From assembly GCF_000430845.1 (NCBI RefSeq), contig NZ_AUMU01000001.1, positions 310,001-374,000 of the forward strand: a DNA stretch of 64,000 bases, read 5' to 3'. The DNA is from Chryseobacterium gregarium DSM 19109. GTDB lineage: Bacteria > Bacteroidota > Bacteroidia > Flavobacteriales > Weeksellaceae. Numbering within the stretch: position 1 is the first letter of the stretch; each line of letters starts with the position of its first letter. Positions 1 to 8,793 of this stretch are shown here, piece by piece. Below the pieces are notes generated by a model. The model saw only the letters and a list, made by a program, of their open reading frames with translations, had not been told where the DNA came from and searched no databases. Made by a program: the position numbers and the translations under genes.

Positions 1-921
1 GTCAACCAGATTATGATTACCTATAAATCCAATACTTTATATAAAAATAACCTGATTATGCTTGATGTTCTGGCCAATTTCGATTGGAAAAAGCCGATCA
101 GCTTCTCTTCGGGAGGAATTTATGACAGTGAAAACATTTTCTATCTTGATGAATACCTTCAGTTTGACGGATTCAGCTACAGGCTGATCCCGATTCATAC
201 GCCACCGACTCCCGACGGAGAAATGGGAAGGGTAGATGCCAGCTCATTATATAATGTAGTGAAAAACTACAAATGGGGTAATTTTAAGGACCTGAATACG
301 CATTTTGATGAGACCGCAACTTCAAACATTATGAGCTACAGAGCGTCCGCAAGCCGGGCCGCAGCAGCTTTATCAGCAATCGGGCAGAAAGGAAAAGCCC
401 TGGAAATGCTGGATCTGGCTTCAAAAGAAATCCCGGCACAGAAATACAATGATCCGCGTTCATTAAGCTCAATGGCTTATGGATATATTGTTTCAGGACA
501 GGAAGGGAAAGGCCTTCAGCTTGCAGAAGTTCTTAAAAAAGGAATCTTCGAAGAATATGACTATTATATGAGCTTAAGCAAGGCAGACCAGAGCTATCTG
601 AGAAGACAGATCAGGACCAAACCGATGGAGTATTCTTTAGTGGTTTCTGCCGTTACCGATGCGTATACAAAAATCGGGAAGAAAGACAAAGCGTACGATT
701 ATCTGGTAAAGTCCATAGAACCGATTGATAAGAAATTCAATACTTTCGTTGAAAACCTTAAAGAAATGGGTAAGGAAAAAGCAATGAACGAATCTGAAGA
801 AGTTCAGAAGATCACCCCGTTCTACCAGTATTTATTTGATGTCATGGAACCTTTTGATTCTACCTATTCGAAAGAAAAGGAAACCCAGATTACCAACTCC
901 ATTATCAAAGCAACACAATAA
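1..921 (+). CDS. DUF2723 family membrane protein, C-terminal part (5' end outside window)
   Basis: The reading frame is open from the first base, so this is the C-terminal ~307 residues of a longer protein. The visible part lacks membrane helices and matches the soluble C-terminal region of the Bacteroidota DUF2723 (glycosyltransferase-like, PMT-type fold) proteins, which are normally about 1000 residues with an N-terminal polytopic domain. Recognisable stretches are FDWKKPISFSSGG, YRLIPIHTP and a helical TPR-like tail with repeated alanines near residues 110-180. An intrinsic terminator follows 10 bases after the stop. The function of this family is inferred only as protein or lipid glycosylation in the cell envelope; nothing here proves a substrate. 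Confidence 0.8.
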   Translation, partial: VNQIMITYKSNTLYKNNLIMLDVLANFDWKKPISFSSGGIYDSENIFYLDEYLQFDGFSYRLIPIHTPPTPDGEMGRVDASSLYNVVKNYKWGNFKDLNTHFDETATSNIMSYRASASRAAAALSAIGQKGKALEMLDLASKEIPAQKYNDPRSLSSMAYGYIVSGQEGKGLQLAEVLKKGIFEEYDYYMSLSKADQSYLRRQIRTKPMEYSLVVSAVTDAYTKIGKKDKAYDYLVKSIEPIDKKFNTFVENLKEMGKEKAMNESEEVQKITPFYQYLFDVMEPFDSTYSKEKETQITNSIIKATQ

Positions 922-931
922 CAACACACTT

Positions 932-958
932 AAAACGGAACTTCGGTTCCGTTTTTTT
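932..958 (+). terminator. Intrinsic terminator after the DUF2723 gene
   Basis: A perfect 10-bp stem (AAAACGGAAC / GTTCCGTTTT) closes a TTCG tetraloop and runs into seven T residues. The C(UUCG)G loop is an especially stable hairpin cap. Confidence 0.92.
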
Positions 959-1075
959 ATGATGGTGTTTTAAAATTTAAGGCTGTGAAACTACATGGCA
1001 GCAGCTTAATGTGTATATTTACGTTAAATGTACCATAAGGGTTACATAACCATAGATAGTTTTTAATTCAGAAAT

Positions 1076-1600
1076 ATGAAATACTGTGCTTTTCTTCGCG
1101 GTGTCAATGTCAAAGGAACCCATATGAAAATGGCGGAAGTCTGTCAGGTTATCGAAAATGCCGGAATGGAGGATGTAGTTTCTGTTCTCGCTTCAGGAAA
1201 TATTATTTTCTCATTTGATGCAAAGTCAAAAGAATTAGAGAATACCCTTGAACAGGCCATGTCTGAATATTTTTCTTACGAAGCCTTTTTATTCATAAAA
1301 TCCCGGTCAGAAATAGAAAACATATGGAATGGGAATCCTTTTGAAAAAAACGAAAACCTGCATTCGTATGCATTCATCGGAAACAGTGGTATCGAAAACA
1401 TTCTGATGAAAGAATTTGAAAATGCCTTAAAATCTGAAAATGAAGAGGCGCGCATCGCAGATCACATCTTCTATTGGCAGGTTTCGAAAGGCAATACCCT
1501 CGATTCAGCATTCGGGAAGATTTTAGGCAGGAAAAATTTAAAAGACCAGTTTACTAGCAGGAATATCAATACGTTTGAAAAAATTTTAAAGAAATTCTGA
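1076..1600 (+). CDS. DUF1697 domain protein
   Basis: 174 residues, a normal length for the DUF1697 family. The N-terminus carries the family signature YCAFLRGVNVKG followed by MKMAEV and ASGNIIF, which form the first ferredoxin-like half. The C-terminal half has the FGKILGRKNL and TSRNINTFEKI stretch typical of the family. It is predicted to be cytoplasmic, without signal peptide or membrane segment. The biochemical role of DUF1697 is unknown. The gene stands alone between the terminator at 932-958 and kdsA, which starts 116 bases downstream. Confidence 0.85.
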   Translation: MKYCAFLRGVNVKGTHMKMAEVCQVIENAGMEDVVSVLASGNIIFSFDAKSKELENTLEQAMSEYFSYEAFLFIKSRSEIENIWNGNPFEKNENLHSYAFIGNSGIENILMKEFENALKSENEEARIADHIFYWQVSKGNTLDSAFGKILGRKNLKDQFTSRNINTFEKILKKF

Positions 1601-1716
1601 TCTGAAGATTATCTGCAAAGCATAATTATATTATCTGCAAATAACCAAACTCATTAAAAATTTCCGATTCCGGAACTTTCTCATTACTTTTACTGAACTT
1701 TTTAATAAATAATAAA

Positions 1717-2526
1717 ATGATTCAGTATTTAGATAATATCCATCACAAAGATTCAAAAAACTTTTTCCTTATTGCCGGGCCGTGTATCATCGAAGGTGAA
1801 GATATGGCACTCAGGATTGCCGAAAAGGTGGTGGAGCTGACTAACAAATATAATATTCCCTATATTTTCAAAGGCAGCTTTAAAAAGGCCAACAGAAGCC
1901 GGGTAGATTCTTTCACAACGATTGGTGAAGAAAAATCGCTGGAAATCCTTAAAAAAGTAGGAGAGACCTTTAATATCCCGACTACGACGGATATCCATGA
2001 AAACGAACATGCTGCATTGGCAGCCCAGTATGTGGATGTATTGCAGATTCCTGCGTTCCTGGTCCGCCAGACAGACCTTTTGATAGCAGCGGCACAAACG
2101 GGAAAATGCGTCTCTTTAAAAAAAGGACAGTTCCTTTCTCCGGAATCCATGAAATTTGCCGTTCAGAAAATTACGGATTCCGATAATCCTAAAGTGGCCA
2201 TTATTGAAAGAGGAAATTCTTTCGGATATACGGACCTGATTGTTGATTACCGGGGAATTCCTACCATGAGGGCTTATGCACCCGTTATTCTGGATGTAAC
2301 CCATTCTTTGCAGCAGCCTAACCAGAGTTCAGGAGTAACCGGAGGCAGGCCTGATCTTATAGAAACTGTTGCCAAAGCAGGTATTGCAGTAGGTGCTGAC
2401 GGAATTTTCATTGAAACACATCCGACCCCCGAAACAGCCTTGTCCGACGGAGCCAATATGCTGAGACTGGATTTACTGGAAGACCTGTTGCAGAAATTAA
2501 CGCGAGTACGGGAAGCTATTCTATAA
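1717..2526 (+). CDS. kdsA: 3-deoxy-8-phosphooctulonate synthase
   Basis: 269 residues, full length for KdsA. The enzyme condenses phosphoenolpyruvate with arabinose 5-phosphate to KDO 8-phosphate, the committed step of the KDO core of lipopolysaccharide, in the cytoplasm. Motifs seen are LIAGPCIIEGEDMALRIAEK at the N-terminus, KGSFKKANRSR (phosphate and PEP binding), TDIHE, VLQIPAFLVRQTDLL, IERGNSFGY, DVTHSLQQP and the C-terminal FIETHPTPETALSDGANML. It reads as a single-gene unit: the next gene starts 368 bases downstream after a repeat-containing gap. The gene implies a Gram-negative LPS-bearing envelope. Confidence 0.97.
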   Translation: MIQYLDNIHHKDSKNFFLIAGPCIIEGEDMALRIAEKVVELTNKYNIPYIFKGSFKKANRSRVDSFTTIGEEKSLEILKKVGETFNIPTTTDIHENEHAALAAQYVDVLQIPAFLVRQTDLLIAAAQTGKCVSLKKGQFLSPESMKFAVQKITDSDNPKVAIIERGNSFGYTDLIVDYRGIPTMRAYAPVILDVTHSLQQPNQSSGVTGGRPDLIETVAKAGIAVGADGIFIETHPTPETALSDGANMLRLDLLEDLLQKLTRVREAIL

Positions 2527-2894
2527 TTTTGACATCTTAAAGCCTGTTTAAATTTTCTTTTTAAAATAATTTTGCGCAGATTATGATCATGCAGATTTTA
2601 TGGGGCATCTAAATCTGTAAAATCAACGTGGAATAAAGTTGATAATGAAGCTTTTATTTTTTTAAAATTTTTAAACTAAATTTGATTGGTTGCCTTTACA
2701 TTTAACATTAATAAAGATTCTGCTGCTTGTTTTTCAGTTTGAACCGTAAATGCGTTTAAGTATTTTATGACACCCTTTTAAGGCTTCTGCAGAAAATAAA
2801 AAAGATTCATCTACCGTCTTTAAATGTTAAATAAATTATAAAAAAGTTAAAATAAAAGTTATATATTCACGTTTGAAATTTTAAAATATTTCTT
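2527..2894. other. 368-bp intergenic region between kdsA and the TonB-dependent receptor
   Basis: No gene is seen here. The first part contains copy A of a dispersed repeat (2541-2676). The remainder is AT-rich and should hold the receptor promoter. TAAATTTG at 2677-2684 fits a Bacteroidota -7 box, but no TTG lies at the usual distance upstream, so this is weak. Confidence 0.5.
2541..2676 (+). repeat. Dispersed intergenic repeat, copy A (MITE-like)
   Basis: This stretch aligns with 52711-52860 in the same order and spacing over several blocks: AGCCTGTTTA, AAATAATT, GCAGATTATGAT, GCAGATTTTAT, TAAATCTGT, AAAATCAA and ATAAAGTTGATAATGAAGC (the last with two differences). It contains an internal inverted repeat, CAGATTT / AAATCTG. 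The left end AGCCTGTTTA is ten of the eleven terminal bases of the IS5-family element at 22493-23351. The right end is decayed here (TTTTTAAAC, then diverges). A non-autonomous derivative mobilised by a related transposase is inferred. Confidence 0.6.
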
Positions 2895-5111
2895 TTGAAA
2901 AAACTAGTTTTACCACTGAGCCTTTTGGTTCCCGCCTTATTATTTTCTCAGAACAGAAAAAAGGATACAATGAGAACTTCTGCTATTGAAGAAGTCGTTT
3001 TCCAGAAAAAGGTAACGGGAAAAACCAATGACCTTACTGCCGTAAAAATTTCAGCAAAAGATGCCCAGAATGTAGCGAGTATTTCCGGAGGTATTGAAGG
3101 GATTCTTAAAACCCTGCCTTCAGTAAATTCGAATACCGAGCTGTCTTCGCAATACATGGTGCGTGGGGGAAACTATGACGAAAACCTTATCTACATCAAT
3201 GATATTGAAATCTACAGGCCTTTCCTGATCAGGAATTCCCAGCAGGAGGGTCTGAGCATCATTAATCCTGATATGGTATCCACCGTGAACTTTTCAGCTG
3301 GAGGCTTTGAGCCGAGATATGGCGATAAAATGTCTTCAGCCCTGAATATTTACTACCGGGAGCCGGAAAAATTTGAACTTTCCGGAGAAGGAAGTCTGAT
3401 AGGAGGCAGGCTGACTGCCGGATTTGCCTCCGGGAAAGACAAAGACGATAACCGAAAATTCACCGCTTTGTTTTCAGGAAGATACAGGAACACCAACCTT
3501 GTTCTCAATACTTTAAAGGAAGATACCGATTTTAATCCTAAGTATATGGATTTCCAGACGTATCTGAACTACCATTTCAGCCCGAAATTCAACATTTCAT
3601 TCATCGGATATTATTCCAAGAATGATTATGAAATGATTCCCAAGGAAAGGGAGGTCGATTTCGGAAGCCTTCAGCAGCCGCTTAAACTAAATGTAGCGTA
3701 TGCAGGCCGTGAGGATGACAAGTATAAAAATATGATGGGCACGGTTTCCATGAATTTCAAGCCGTCCGATAAATGGAGATTTACGCTGGATGCCTTCTCT
3801 TACCAGAACCGTGAACGGGAATATTATTCTATCGCATCAGCCTATGTTTTACAGACTTTTGATCCGGTTACAGGAGAGCCTGTTACATCCTATGATGCAG
3901 GCGGGCAGATTGAGCATGCAAGGAATGACTTATTTGTAAAAACATATGGTACCCAGTTCAGAACCCGTTTTTCACCCAATGTCAATACTGATATTGAAGT
4001 TGGGTTTAAGTATGAAAAAGAAAACCTGAAAGATCTTACCAACGAGTGGAAGCTGGTAGATTCTGCAGGGTACAGCCTTCCGCATGAAGAATTCATTGAT
4101 CCGAGGAATGCCGGAGACCTGAAGCTGATGTATAATATTGCAGGCAGAAACCATATCCAGCCGACACGGTTTTCTGCCTATGCCCAGTATTCCCAGAAGT
4201 TTTTCTGGGGCAGCAACAAAATATTTGTGAATGCCGGTGCACGGGTGGCCCACTGGAGCTTTAACAATGAAACCATCTTCTCTCCGAGAGCCCAGTTTGC
4301 CATCAAACCGGATTGGGATACCGATATGCTATTTAGGATTTCGGGAGGTGTTTATTACCAGGCTCCATTTTATAAAGAAATTAAAGACCTGGACGGTAAT
4401 TTTAATGCTGATATAAAATCCCAGCGTTCGATTCAGGCTATTCTTGCCAATGATTACGAATTTTATTTCGATGACAGGCCGTTCAAGCTGACTACTGAGC
4501 TGTACTACAAAAAAATGAACGACCTGATCCCGTATTATATGGACAATGTCAGGATCCGTTATACCGGAAAAAACAATGCTTCAGGATATGCGTATGGAAT
4601 TGACACCCGCTTATTCGGGGAATTTGTTCCGGGTGTGGATTCATGGCTGTCAGCCAGTTATGCAAGGGTATTTGAAAATATTGACGGTAAAGGTGATATC
4701 CCGAGGCCAACGGATCAGCGTTTAAGATTTGCCATGTTCTATCAGGATTATATGCCCAAATTCCCGTCCATGCGGGTAAACCTGACTTTAGTGTATGCCA
4801 TGGGGCTCCCGACAGGAGCGCCGGTGCTTACCGATCCATACCAATATCAGAGAACATTACCTTCTTACAAAAGGGTGGATATCGGACTTTCAAAAGTATT
4901 TATCGACCGAAAGGAAAACAAAAAGACCTATGGCTTCTGGGGTAATTTTGAAGAACTGACCTTAGGCGTTCAGGTTTTCAATGCTTTCAATATCAGGAAT
5001 ACAGTGGCCAACCAATGGATTACCGATGCCAATACGACTTTAATGTATCCTGTTCCGGTACGTCTTACAGGCCGTTTCTTTAATGTAAAACTAGAGTTTA
5101 AAATTAAATAA
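2895..5111 (+). CDS. TonB-dependent outer membrane receptor
   Basis: 738 residues. The start is TTG (MKKLVLPLSLLVPALLFSQ); no in-frame ATG precedes it, and the signal peptide (residues 1-19) begins exactly there. A plug domain follows (about 35-150; SISGGIEGILKTLPSV, YMVRGGNYDENLIYINDIEI, GGFEPRYGDKMSSALNI), then a 22-strand-type beta-barrel ending VRLTGRFFNVKLEFKIK, with the aromatic-rich C-terminal strand expected for BAM insertion. There is no N-terminal carboxypeptidase-D-like domain and no SusD partner, so glycan uptake is less likely than uptake of a siderophore, metal or vitamin; the substrate cannot be read from sequence. It is monocistronic, with its own terminator. Confidence 0.92.
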   Translation: MKKLVLPLSLLVPALLFSQNRKKDTMRTSAIEEVVFQKKVTGKTNDLTAVKISAKDAQNVASISGGIEGILKTLPSVNSNTELSSQYMVRGGNYDENLIYINDIEIYRPFLIRNSQQEGLSIINPDMVSTVNFSAGGFEPRYGDKMSSALNIYYREPEKFELSGEGSLIGGRLTAGFASGKDKDDNRKFTALFSGRYRNTNLVLNTLKEDTDFNPKYMDFQTYLNYHFSPKFNISFIGYYSKNDYEMIPKEREVDFGSLQQPLKLNVAYAGREDDKYKNMMGTVSMNFKPSDKWRFTLDAFSYQNREREYYSIASAYVLQTFDPVTGEPVTSYDAGGQIEHARNDLFVKTYGTQFRTRFSPNVNTDIEVGFKYEKENLKDLTNEWKLVDSAGYSLPHEEFIDPRNAGDLKLMYNIAGRNHIQPTRFSAYAQYSQKFFWGSNKIFVNAGARVAHWSFNNETIFSPRAQFAIKPDWDTDMLFRISGGVYYQAPFYKEIKDLDGNFNADIKSQRSIQAILANDYEFYFDDRPFKLTTELYYKKMNDLIPYYMDNVRIRYTGKNNASGYAYGIDTRLFGEFVPGVDSWLSASYARVFENIDGKGDIPRPTDQRLRFAMFYQDYMPKFPSMRVNLTLVYAMGLPTGAPVLTDPYQYQRTLPSYKRVDIGLSKVFIDRKENKKTYGFWGNFEELTLGVQVFNAFNIRNTVANQWITDANTTLMYPVPVRLTGRFFNVKLEFKIK

Positions 5112-5151
5112 GACGGCTTTAAAAAACAGCTGCAAAAAGCATAAAAATCAG

Positions 5152-5179
5152 ACTCCTGAAATTATCAGGAGTTTTTTTT
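5152..5179 (+). terminator. Intrinsic terminator after the TonB-dependent receptor
   Basis: Perfect 8-bp stem ACTCCTGA / TCAGGAGT with a five-base AT loop, followed by a run of eight T residues. Confidence 0.9.
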
Positions 5180-5279
5180 GATATACCGAATCATATGTTC
5201 AAATCATTATTAAAATAAAAAATCGGTTGATATTTTTGCTGCAAAATTATAAATCACAACAATATTTCCTAGATATCTT

Positions 5280-5287
5280 TATATTTG
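5280..5287 (+). promoter_or_regulatory. Candidate Bacteroidota -7 box for the DUF3347 gene
   Basis: TATATTTG matches the TAnnTTTG -7 consensus of the Bacteroidota primary sigma factor and lies 78 bases upstream of the start codon. No convincing TTTG -33 box was found, so this rests on one element. Confidence 0.4.
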
Positions 5288-5365
5288 CTTCTTAAAAGAA
5301 GATTTGTGGTCGATATATTATTTATAAATCTCTCGCAATTTTAATAACTGTAAAGAATCAGAACA

Positions 5366-5839
5366 ATGAAAAAATATATTTTTACCGGACTACTATGTTT
5401 AATGACTGTACTTTCAGCGTCCGCACAGTCTAAAAATAGCGCTCTGGTTTCAAAGCTGTATCAAAACTATATTGCTGTAAAATCCGCATTGGCTTCGGAT
5501 GATGCAGTTAAAACATCAAAATCTGCCGCTGAATTTGTAAAAACTGCTTCTGCAACAGATTCTAAAACGGTTTTACCGGAAAATATAAAGAGACTTAAAA
5601 AATCTGCAACGGAAATTTCCGGAACCCGGAACATCAGTGCCCAGCGAAAATCGTTTTATGAACTGTCAGATTATATGATTGCTTTAACAAAAGATTTTGA
5701 ACTTTCTGAGCATCCTGTCTATGTTCAGTATTGCCCTATGGCTGAAGGAAGCTGGCTGAGCAACGAATCTCAGATCGTAAATCCTTATTACGGAAAATCT
5801 ATGCTTTCCTGCGGAACCGTAAAATCAGAGATTAAATAA
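5366..5839 (+). CDS. Exported DUF3347 domain protein
   Basis: 157 residues with a Sec signal peptide (MKKYIFTGLLCLMTVLSASAQ, cleavage near residue 21). The mature part is helical and ends with the DUF3347 hallmark: YCPMAEGSWLS, then NPYYGKSMLSCG. DUF3347 is often found alone or fused to CusB-type metal efflux adaptors in Bacteroidota; the invariant Cys and Met residues suggest metal (copper) contact, but this is inference. No efflux genes are adjacent. The gene is convergent with the FAD monooxygenase downstream. Confidence 0.8.
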   Translation: MKKYIFTGLLCLMTVLSASAQSKNSALVSKLYQNYIAVKSALASDDAVKTSKSAAEFVKTASATDSKTVLPENIKRLKKSATEISGTRNISAQRKSFYELSDYMIALTKDFELSEHPVYVQYCPMAEGSWLSNESQIVNPYYGKSMLSCGTVKSEIK

Positions 5840-5866
5840 TTTAGCTTATAATAAGGATCTTCTGAA

Positions 5867-6985
5867 CTACATCTCAAGCCGGATGATTTTTTCAGCCAAT
5901 TTTTGATTAATGCGGTTGGGAACCGATCTCATCAGGAAATTCCGTAAAAAGGTTGTCTTTTCCCAATGGGAAAACTTTCCGATGCGCCAGCTTATGTTAA
6001 CAATGTCATCTACTTTCTTTCTCCTGATCTTCTGGAATTCTTTGAAAACAGAATTAAAGTCCCGGGTCTTCTCTAATAATTTCCCGATGACATAAGCATC
6101 TTCAATGGCCTGACAGGCACCCTGACCCAAATTCGGAGTAGTGGCATGAGCAGCATCACCGATAAGGCAGAGGTTTTCAGCATACCATTCCGGAATGGGA
6201 GCGAGATCGGAAAGGTCATTCAGAATTGTATGTTCCGGCAACGTAGATTTAATCAGCTGCAGAATTAAAGGATGGAAACCGCTGAAATGTTCCGCTACAC
6301 TACGTGAATTTTTATAGAGACCTTCATTCACTACAGCATACCAGTATACCGTGCTGCCCGACATTTTTACGAACCCGAAACGTTTTCCTTTTTCCCACAT
6401 TTCAAAAGCTTCGTGGTCATATTCCTTAGGCAGGGTAAAATCGGACCATCCGCGCCAGCATTTTTGTCCGGTATTCCGTATTGTATCTCTTTTCATGATC
6501 TGGCGGCGGATATTTGAACGGATTCCGTCTGCCCCGAAAACAATATTACTTTCAACTTCATTTCCATTCTGAAAACTGAGAATATAATTTTCTTTTTTCT
6601 GAATTTGATGTAAAGAATGATTCAGCCTGATATGATCAAAACCGATATTTTCAGCCAGGATTTTCTGTAATTCCGCTCTGTGGATGGCTACATTGCTGGA
6701 GTTGTGTTTCTTTTCAAGGGCAAGGACATCGGTCTTTGAAATAGGTTTGAAATGTTCATCGGTGATCGAAATGGCGTGGATTTTATTTCCTGCATTTTCA
6801 ATTTTTCCTTTTAATCCCAGTTGGTCAAATACCTGCATTGCATTGACAGCCATCATAATTCCGGCGCCTACAGGCCTGATCTCCGGTGCCGATTCATATA
6901 TGGTAAAGTCAATATTCAGCTGTTTCAGGATATTCCCAAGCGTAAGCCCGCCGATTCCCGCCCCTATAATTGAGATTGAATTCAT
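5867..6985 (-). CDS. FAD-dependent monooxygenase (aromatic hydroxylase type)
   Basis: 372 residues of the group A flavoprotein monooxygenase family (PHBH/UbiH/salicylate-hydroxylase-like). The N-terminal dinucleotide-binding motif is GAGIGGLTLG (8-17), the DG motif is GADGIRSNIR (151-160), and the second FAD motif is GDAAHATTPNLGQGACQAIED starting at 276. There is no signal peptide; it is cytoplasmic. The start codon overlaps the stop of the upstream lipoprotein gene by one base (TAATG), so the two are probably translationally coupled. The substrate is unknown. It lacks the sequence features of TetX tetracycline monooxygenases, so resistance should not be assumed. Confidence 0.88.
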   Translation of the reverse strand: MNSISIIGAGIGGLTLGNILKQLNIDFTIYESAPEIRPVGAGIMMAVNAMQVFDQLGLKGKIENAGNKIHAISITDEHFKPISKTDVLALEKKHNSSNVAIHRAELQKILAENIGFDHIRLNHSLHQIQKKENYILSFQNGNEVESNIVFGADGIRSNIRRQIMKRDTIRNTGQKCWRGWSDFTLPKEYDHEAFEMWEKGKRFGFVKMSGSTVYWYAVVNEGLYKNSRSVAEHFSGFHPLILQLIKSTLPEHTILNDLSDLAPIPEWYAENLCLIGDAAHATTPNLGQGACQAIEDAYVIGKLLEKTRDFNSVFKEFQKIRRKKVDDIVNISWRIGKFSHWEKTTFLRNFLMRSVPNRINQKLAEKIIRLEM

Positions 6986-7575
6986 TATTTTAAATTTTTC
7001 AATTCGTTCAATAATCGGTTCTGCTTATTAATAAAATTCTGTAAACTGTCTGTTTCTAAAGGATGAGTTTCCTGATAATTTTCGATCTCAGGAAGCGTTT
7101 TTTTAATTTTATAAATGTCATAAAAAGAATTGAGTTTTATGATATTGAAATTTACCTGAATTTTTAATGCATTCAGTTTATTGATTTTAACATCGTATTT
7201 TTCTGAACTGTTTTTTAAAAGATCTAAAACTTCTTTCTGTAAAGCAGAATCCATGATATTTTTTGTCCGCATATCTGCATCAGCATAATAATTTTCAGAT
7301 GATCTTATAATGTCATCATACAGATCTTTCATTATTCTGCTGTCATTCTGCAATGATAAGAACCTTTTATGGAAGCCTTTAAGATGTTCATCATCTTTAA
7401 TTTTTTCTATATAAATCCCATCAATTATTGCTTTGGATTTGCTCATCCGCTTTATAGAAAAGCTTGATTCTGTATTTTCAACCGCCTTTTCAACCATGTC
7501 ATTATCAGCCGTTTTATTTTCCTGACATGAAATGATAAATAAGAACAGAGTAGAAGTGATGAATATTTTTTTCAT
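6985..7575 (-). CDS. Lipoprotein of unknown function, coupled to the FAD monooxygenase
   Basis: 196 residues. The N-terminus MKKIFITSTLFLFIISCQENK is a lipoprotein signal with Cys17 as the lipidation site. The mature protein is charged, mostly helical, with coiled-coil-like stretches (residues 100-196) and no family I recognise. Its TAA stop shares one base with the ATG of the downstream monooxygenase gene, which is the reason for treating them as a two-gene operon. Base composition is AT-rich like its surroundings. Function unknown. Confidence 0.75.
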   Translation of the reverse strand: MKKIFITSTLFLFIISCQENKTADNDMVEKAVENTESSFSIKRMSKSKAIIDGIYIEKIKDDEHLKGFHKRFLSLQNDSRIMKDLYDDIIRSSENYYADADMRTKNIMDSALQKEVLDLLKNSSEKYDVKINKLNALKIQVNFNIIKLNSFYDIYKIKKTLPEIENYQETHPLETDSLQNFINKQNRLLNELKNLK

Positions 7576-7646
7576 AGCTTATTTTTGAGTTTTATTTTGT
7601 AATAATTTTGATAGGCTGAAGATACTGGAAAAATTTTCACAAAAAA

Positions 7647-7674
7647 AACGGAGCCTGAAAAATCAGACTCCGTT
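7647..7674 (-). terminator. Intrinsic terminator of rpoD
   Basis: Twelve-base arms AACGGAGTCTGA / TCAGGCTCCGTT (minus strand, one G-U pair) around a five-base loop, followed by a T tract on the minus strand. It lies 20 bases after the rpoD stop. Confidence 0.88.
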
Positions 7675-7694
7675 AGTTAAATTGTTTCGTTAAA

Positions 7695-8561
7695 TTATTT
7701 ACCCAAATAAGATTTCAAAATCTTACTTCTGGTATTGTGTTTCAGTCTCTTGATCGCTTTTTCTTTAATCTGGCGGACTCTCTCTCTTGTAAGATCAAAA
7801 GTTTCGCCGATTTCTTCCAGCGTCATCGGGTGTTTTCCGTTCAGTCCGAAGTACAACCTTACCAGGTCAGCTTCTCTCGGCGTCAGCGTATTCAATGCCC
7901 TTTCAATTTCAATCTGAAGAGATTCAAGCATTAAGTCTTTATCAGGGCTCGGAGATTCTCCGGAACGCAGTACATCATAAAGATTAGAATCTTCACCTTC
8001 TACCAAAGGTGCATCCATGGACAAATGTCTTCCGGAGTTCTTCATCGATTCTTTAATGTCCTCCTCACTCATGTCAAGAACTTCAGCCAGCTCTTCCGGG
8101 GAAGGCGGTCTTTCATTTTCCTGCTCAAGGTGGGCATACGCTTTATTAATCTTGTTGATAGAACCGATTTTATTCAATGGCAACCTTACAATTCTCGACT
8201 GTTCTGCCAATGCCTGTAAAATCGACTGACGAATCCACCAAACCGCATAAGAGATAAATTTGAAACCTCTAGTTTCATCATACCTTTTTGCTGCCTTCAT
8301 CAGTCCTAAATTACCTTCATTAATCAAATCGGGTAAAGAAAGACCTTGATTTTGGTACTGTTTGGATACTGATACCACGAAACGAAGGTTGGCTTTGATT
8401 AATTTTTCCAGTGCTGCTCTGTCGCCTGCACGGATTCTTTGTGCCAAATCTACCTCTTCGTCCGCAGTGATTAGTTCAACTTTACCAATTTCCTGCAAAT
8501 ACTTGTCTAATGAAGCAGTTTCCCTGTTGGTTACCTGCTTAGTGATTTTTAATTGTCTCAT
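7695..8561 (-). CDS. rpoD: Primary sigma factor RpoD (sigma A)
   Basis: 288 residues, the short form usual in Bacteroidota, without region 1.1. Region 1.2 is at about 18-47 ([19 protein letters not shown]), region 2 at about 55-125 ([45 protein letters not shown]), region 3 at 130-205 and region 4 with the helix-turn-helix [15 protein letters not shown] ... [19 protein letters not shown] at 230-278. It directs core RNA polymerase to housekeeping promoters; in this phylum these have a TTG -33 and TAnnTTTG -7. It is a single-gene unit with its own terminator; a promoter lies presumably in 8562-8735. Confidence 0.97.
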   Translation of the reverse strand: MRQLKITKQVTNRETASLDKYLQEIGKVELITADEEVDLAQRIRAGDRAALEKLIKANLRFVVSVSKQYQNQGLSLPDLINEGNLGLMKAAKRYDETRGFKFISYAVWWIRQSILQALAEQSRIVRLPLNKIGSINKINKAYAHLEQENERPPSPEELAEVLDMSEEDIKESMKNSGRHLSMDAPLVEGEDSNLYDVLRSGESPSPDKDLMLESLQIEIERALNTLTPREADLVRLYFGLNGKHPMTLEEIGETFDLTRERVRQIKEKAIKRLKHNTRSKILKSYLGK

Positions 8562-8735
8562 CTATTATATCCTCAAAAAGAGTTTCTATTATATTATACG
8601 TCCGAAGAAACAAAAAGGTTACAGTTGCCGTAATAATTTTTCATTTAATTCATTTTCATATTAGAAAATAGTTGTAAATTATCGCTCTCGGATTTTAGAA
8701 AAAGGGATTTACCCTTTATATTTAACTGACAAAAA

Positions 8736-8757
8736 AAGCGAAACCGGAGTTTCGCTT
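8736..8757 (-). terminator. Intrinsic terminator of the S1/P1 nuclease gene
   Basis: Perfect 9-bp stem AAGCGAAAC / GTTTCGCTT with a four-base loop, followed on the minus strand by a run of seven T. It lies 36 bases downstream of the nuclease stop and insulates it from rpoD. Confidence 0.9.
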
Positions 8758-8793
8758 ATAGGATATCATCTGAATAAGTTATAATTCACTTCA

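Noticed and set aside
1753..2456. Several open frames antisense to kdsA
   Set aside because: They are shadows of a strongly conserved gene; no start context or family match.
5867..6985. TetX-type tetracycline monooxygenase
   Set aside because: Shares only the general group A flavin monooxygenase motifs; the rest is closer to salicylate hydroxylase-like proteins.
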